Of a stretch of 64,000 nt of DNA, positions 62,426-64,000 are shown in pieces. The notes below the pieces were generated by a model. That model did not search any database. It had not been told where the DNA came from and saw nothing but the letters and a program-made list of their open reading frames with translations. Origin of the DNA: an uncultured Clostridia bacterium (GTDB lineage: Bacteria > Bacillota > Clostridia > Oscillospirales > Acutalibacteraceae); contig CALEJF010000040.1 of the NCBI GenBank assembly GCA_937898625.1, forward strand, positions 26,277-90,276, in the 5' to 3' direction. Both the position numbers and the translations under genes were made by a program. Within the stretch, counting starts at the first letter, position 1. Each line of letters opens with the position of its first letter.

Positions 62426-63058
62426 TTACTGGAATACTTTCCCATCATCAAAATAGAGAGGATGACTATTGTCCGTTAAAAACTGTAGCTGTAAATCCAT
62501 TAGTGCTGAGCTTGCTCCCGTTACTTCTAAGTCTTTATCAAAGACAACATGGAAATCAACGAATAGTTTATGCTCAACATCTATGGGCTGTCCAGCAATT
62601 GATTGTGTCGCACATTTTGGCTTGATAATACCATCAAATGTGTGCCATAGTTGATCGATTGCGTCATTTGCCCTTTGAGTAATAGTCTGATAGTTGGAGG
62701 ATGTAACATTCGTTTTGAACTCAATGAAACATATCTCTTTATCTGTCAAAAGTATTCCATCGCATATACCGCCAGCAATAACACTCGGTCCAGTAAGGAT
62801 TCTGCCGTCAAGTGGCAGCAAAGCAATCGTATTCTTGTTGGGATTGGCTGCAAAGAAACACTTCGAAACGAACTCTGGTATCACATCTGTCCAATCGGTA
62901 TAGCATAGGTCGCCGTCATCATAGACGTAAAGATGCTCGGCAGAACTCTTGTCGAAAGCATTAGCCACACCAATAGCACCACAATCTTGTAATGCGGTGC
63001 ACAACCTGAGGTTTGTGATGGCTGCTGGTAAATCCTTATTTTGCGAGAGTCTTGGCAT
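62426..63058 (-). CDS. PD-(D/E)XK nuclease-like partner of the ATPase
   Basis: The 210-residue protein has a D-x12-E-x-K arrangement, CDGILLTDKEICFIEFKTN, with Asp100, Glu113 and Lys115, as in PD-(D/E)XK nucleases. Before it come strands IALLPLDGRILTG and SVIAGG; after it a helix (YQTITQRANDAIDQLWHTF). It has no signal peptide. The start overlaps the ATPase stop by 23 bp, so the two are translationally coupled. Such ATPase/nuclease pairs are common in phage defence. No named system is recognised with certainty. Confidence 0.65.
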   Translation of the reverse strand: MPRLSQNKDLPAAITNLRLCTALQDCGAIGVANAFDKSSAEHLYVYDDGDLCYTDWTDVIPEFVSKCFFAANPNKNTIALLPLDGRILTGPSVIAGGICDGILLTDKEICFIEFKTNVTSSNYQTITQRANDAIDQLWHTFDGIIKPKCATQSIAGQPIDVEHKLFVDFHVVFDKDLEVTGASSALMDLQLQFLTDNSHPLYFDDGKVFQ

Positions 63059-64000
63059 AGCACTGGTATAAAGAGTTGAATACTCGCATAATATCGTCTG
63101 ATGCAGAATCTAATTCATTCTTGGAAATAAGTCCCGTATTCGGATTTATAACAGACTGGCAATAGGTTGCCTCTGACGAAGATAAACGATAAGCTGCTAT
63201 ATCATCGTCATTTATTTGATACTTTACAGGCAAAATGCTTTCTATCTGGTTCCTCAATTCTTCATTCGCATTAGCATACGCCTTGGCTCCCATAATCATT
63301 GTATTGATAATAGCCAATGAATATGGACTATGAGTAGTGAAGACAAGCATATTCTCATCAGAACTCGCATTGTTGAGAACCAAAGATTTGAGCACCTCCA
63401 TCTGCGAACGAGGGAAAAGGTTCAACTCTGGTTCCTCCACAATGTTTATAAGTCGATCATATCTGTTGGCATATGACAGTTGACGGATCATCATATCCTT
63501 GATACTGTCAGAATATTCTTCATTCTGCATAATTTCAGCTACTCTTTTTTCCAGTTTGTCTTTTTCTTCTTTTGAGAGCTTAACTTCTTCCTTGTCGGAA
63601 ATCTTACTGCTCAAATATTCTGAGACTATACACATAGGCAGAGATGATTGTATACCGCTGGAAGCATTGATAAGTCTTACTTTATAGTCTACCCCGTGAA
63701 TCCATCCTGCATCATTCAAACTGTCATATTCAAAACGTAATCCCTCAAACGGAAGATTATAGCCATTCTGAAAGAATTTCTTCGCATTTACAAACTCGTC
63801 AGAGAATGTCTCACTGGAATCTGGCAGCTCTTTTAATAACTTTGACTTGTTCTCGGCGACACTTACTATCGAACGTTCTGCCGGAACATACATAATCTTA
63901 GAGATGCCTTTTATGTCATGATTCTTTTCGGCTACGCTGAAATTGCCGTTCTCATACAAAAAATCATATAGATTTCCTTCAAATTTGATGTATGAGTTCT
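63036..64000 (-). CDS. OLD/AAA_15-like ATPase, C-terminal part
   Basis: The frame is open to the window edge, so the N-terminus, including Walker A, lies outside. The visible 320 residues include a helical insertion rich in charged residues (KEEVKLSKEEKDKLEKRVAEIM), Walker B LINIVEEPELNLFPRSQ, and a late TTHSPYSLAIINTMI, the H-loop of SMC/OLD-like ATPases. The C-terminus has no Toprim domain, unlike OLD proteins. It probably powers or senses for the nuclease-like protein encoded downstream. Confidence 0.8.
   Translation of the reverse strand, partial: NSYIKFEGNLYDFLYENGNFSVAEKNHDIKGISKIMYVPAERSIVSVAENKSKLLKELPDSSETFSDEFVNAKKFFQNGYNLPFEGLRFEYDSLNDAGWIHGVDYKVRLINASSGIQSSLPMCIVSEYLSSKISDKEEVKLSKEEKDKLEKRVAEIMQNEEYSDSIKDMMIRQLSYANRYDRLINIVEEPELNLFPRSQMEVLKSLVLNNASSDENMLVFTTHSPYSLAIINTMIMGAKAYANANEELRNQIESILPVKYQINDDDIAAYRLSSSEATYCQSVINPNTGLISKNELDSASDDIMRVFNSLYQCYAKTLAK

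Noticed and set aside
62161..62456. Two overlapping short hydrophobic frames between the TrpB-like and nuclease-like genes.
   Set aside because: They use the same bases in different frames, have no homologue I recognise and no promoter; hydrophobicity follows from T-rich sequence.
51104..64000. Reading the Bacteroidales part as a horizontally acquired island in the clostridial genome.
   Set aside because: Both genes at the boundary are truncated, there is no integrase or attachment site, and the region has ordinary Bacteroidales housekeeping genes with their own promoter type.

Overview
The window holds two unrelated pieces of DNA joined end to end. Positions 1 to about 51,103 are low-GC Firmicutes (Clostridia) DNA, probably from an uncultured gut anaerobe. 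The evidence is strong AAGGAG/GGAGG ribosome binding sites, frequent intrinsic terminators, and clostridial genes such as sepF, divIVA, a 2-hydroxyacyl-CoA dehydratase, an oxaloacetate decarboxylase Na+ pump and an AgrC-like kinase. Positions from about 51,104 to 64,000 are Bacteroidales DNA, most like Prevotella. Here Shine-Dalgarno sites are absent, promoters have the TTTG...TAnnTTTG form, and the proteins are Bacteroidales types (DUF4491, two-domain QueF, TrpB-like). The join cuts a 23S rRNA gene on one side and an HTH protein gene on the other at the same base, so it looks like a contig join or misassembly and not a transferred island.

Clostridial part. 1-3,701: end of a 2-hydroxyacyl-CoA dehydratase operon with its ATP-dependent activator and two unassigned small genes. 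3,732-7,460: a secreted alpha/beta-hydrolase-like protein with Cys at the nucleophile position, an XRE/TPR regulator, and a pair of half-size TauE/SafE transporters. 7,638-11,276: an oxaloacetate decarboxylase operon (oadA, a gamma-like subunit with a triplicated 39-residue C-terminal repeat, biotin carrier, oadB). 11,329-18,996, minus strand: sfsA, a GPH-type sugar symporter, a membrane M28 peptidase, tRNA-Leu(CAA), radC, a degenerate J-protein, DUF5685 and metF. 19,138-24,008: a NuoE/NuoF/GltD-fusion complex resembling Stn-type electron-bifurcating transhydrogenase. 24,160-28,959: PHP protein, phosphoesterase, small XRE regulator, split transketolase and a HAD phosphatase. 28,974-43,386: a conserved housekeeping run (rluD, lspA, divIVA, sepF, yggS, an HlyD-like protein, miaA, mutL, mrr, mutS, a YlbF-like protein, miaB, a lipase). 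43,682-50,117: SCP2 protein, an AgrC/LytTR-type system with a kinase-less paralogue, an amino-sugar kinase plus nagA, and a zinc-ribbon protein. The part ends in the 3' third of a 23S rRNA gene.

Bacteroidales part. It has a truncated HTH protein, a three-gene AT-rich exported-protein cluster, a degenerate 5S-like fragment, a MerR/GyrI-domain regulator, a secreted hypothetical protein, DUF4491, the queC-queE-queF operon (preQ1 synthesis for queuosine), a metalloprotease remnant, a TrpB-like gene broken by a 65-bp insertion, and, at the window edge, an overlapping ATPase plus PD-(D/E)XK nuclease-like pair that could be a defence module.

The least explained signal is in the Bacteroidales part. 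Two intergenic regions 5 kb apart carry the same bipartite architecture in opposite orientation: four TGCGCA palindromes spaced exactly 11 bp apart, and a run of TGCA sites also spaced exactly 11 bp apart.
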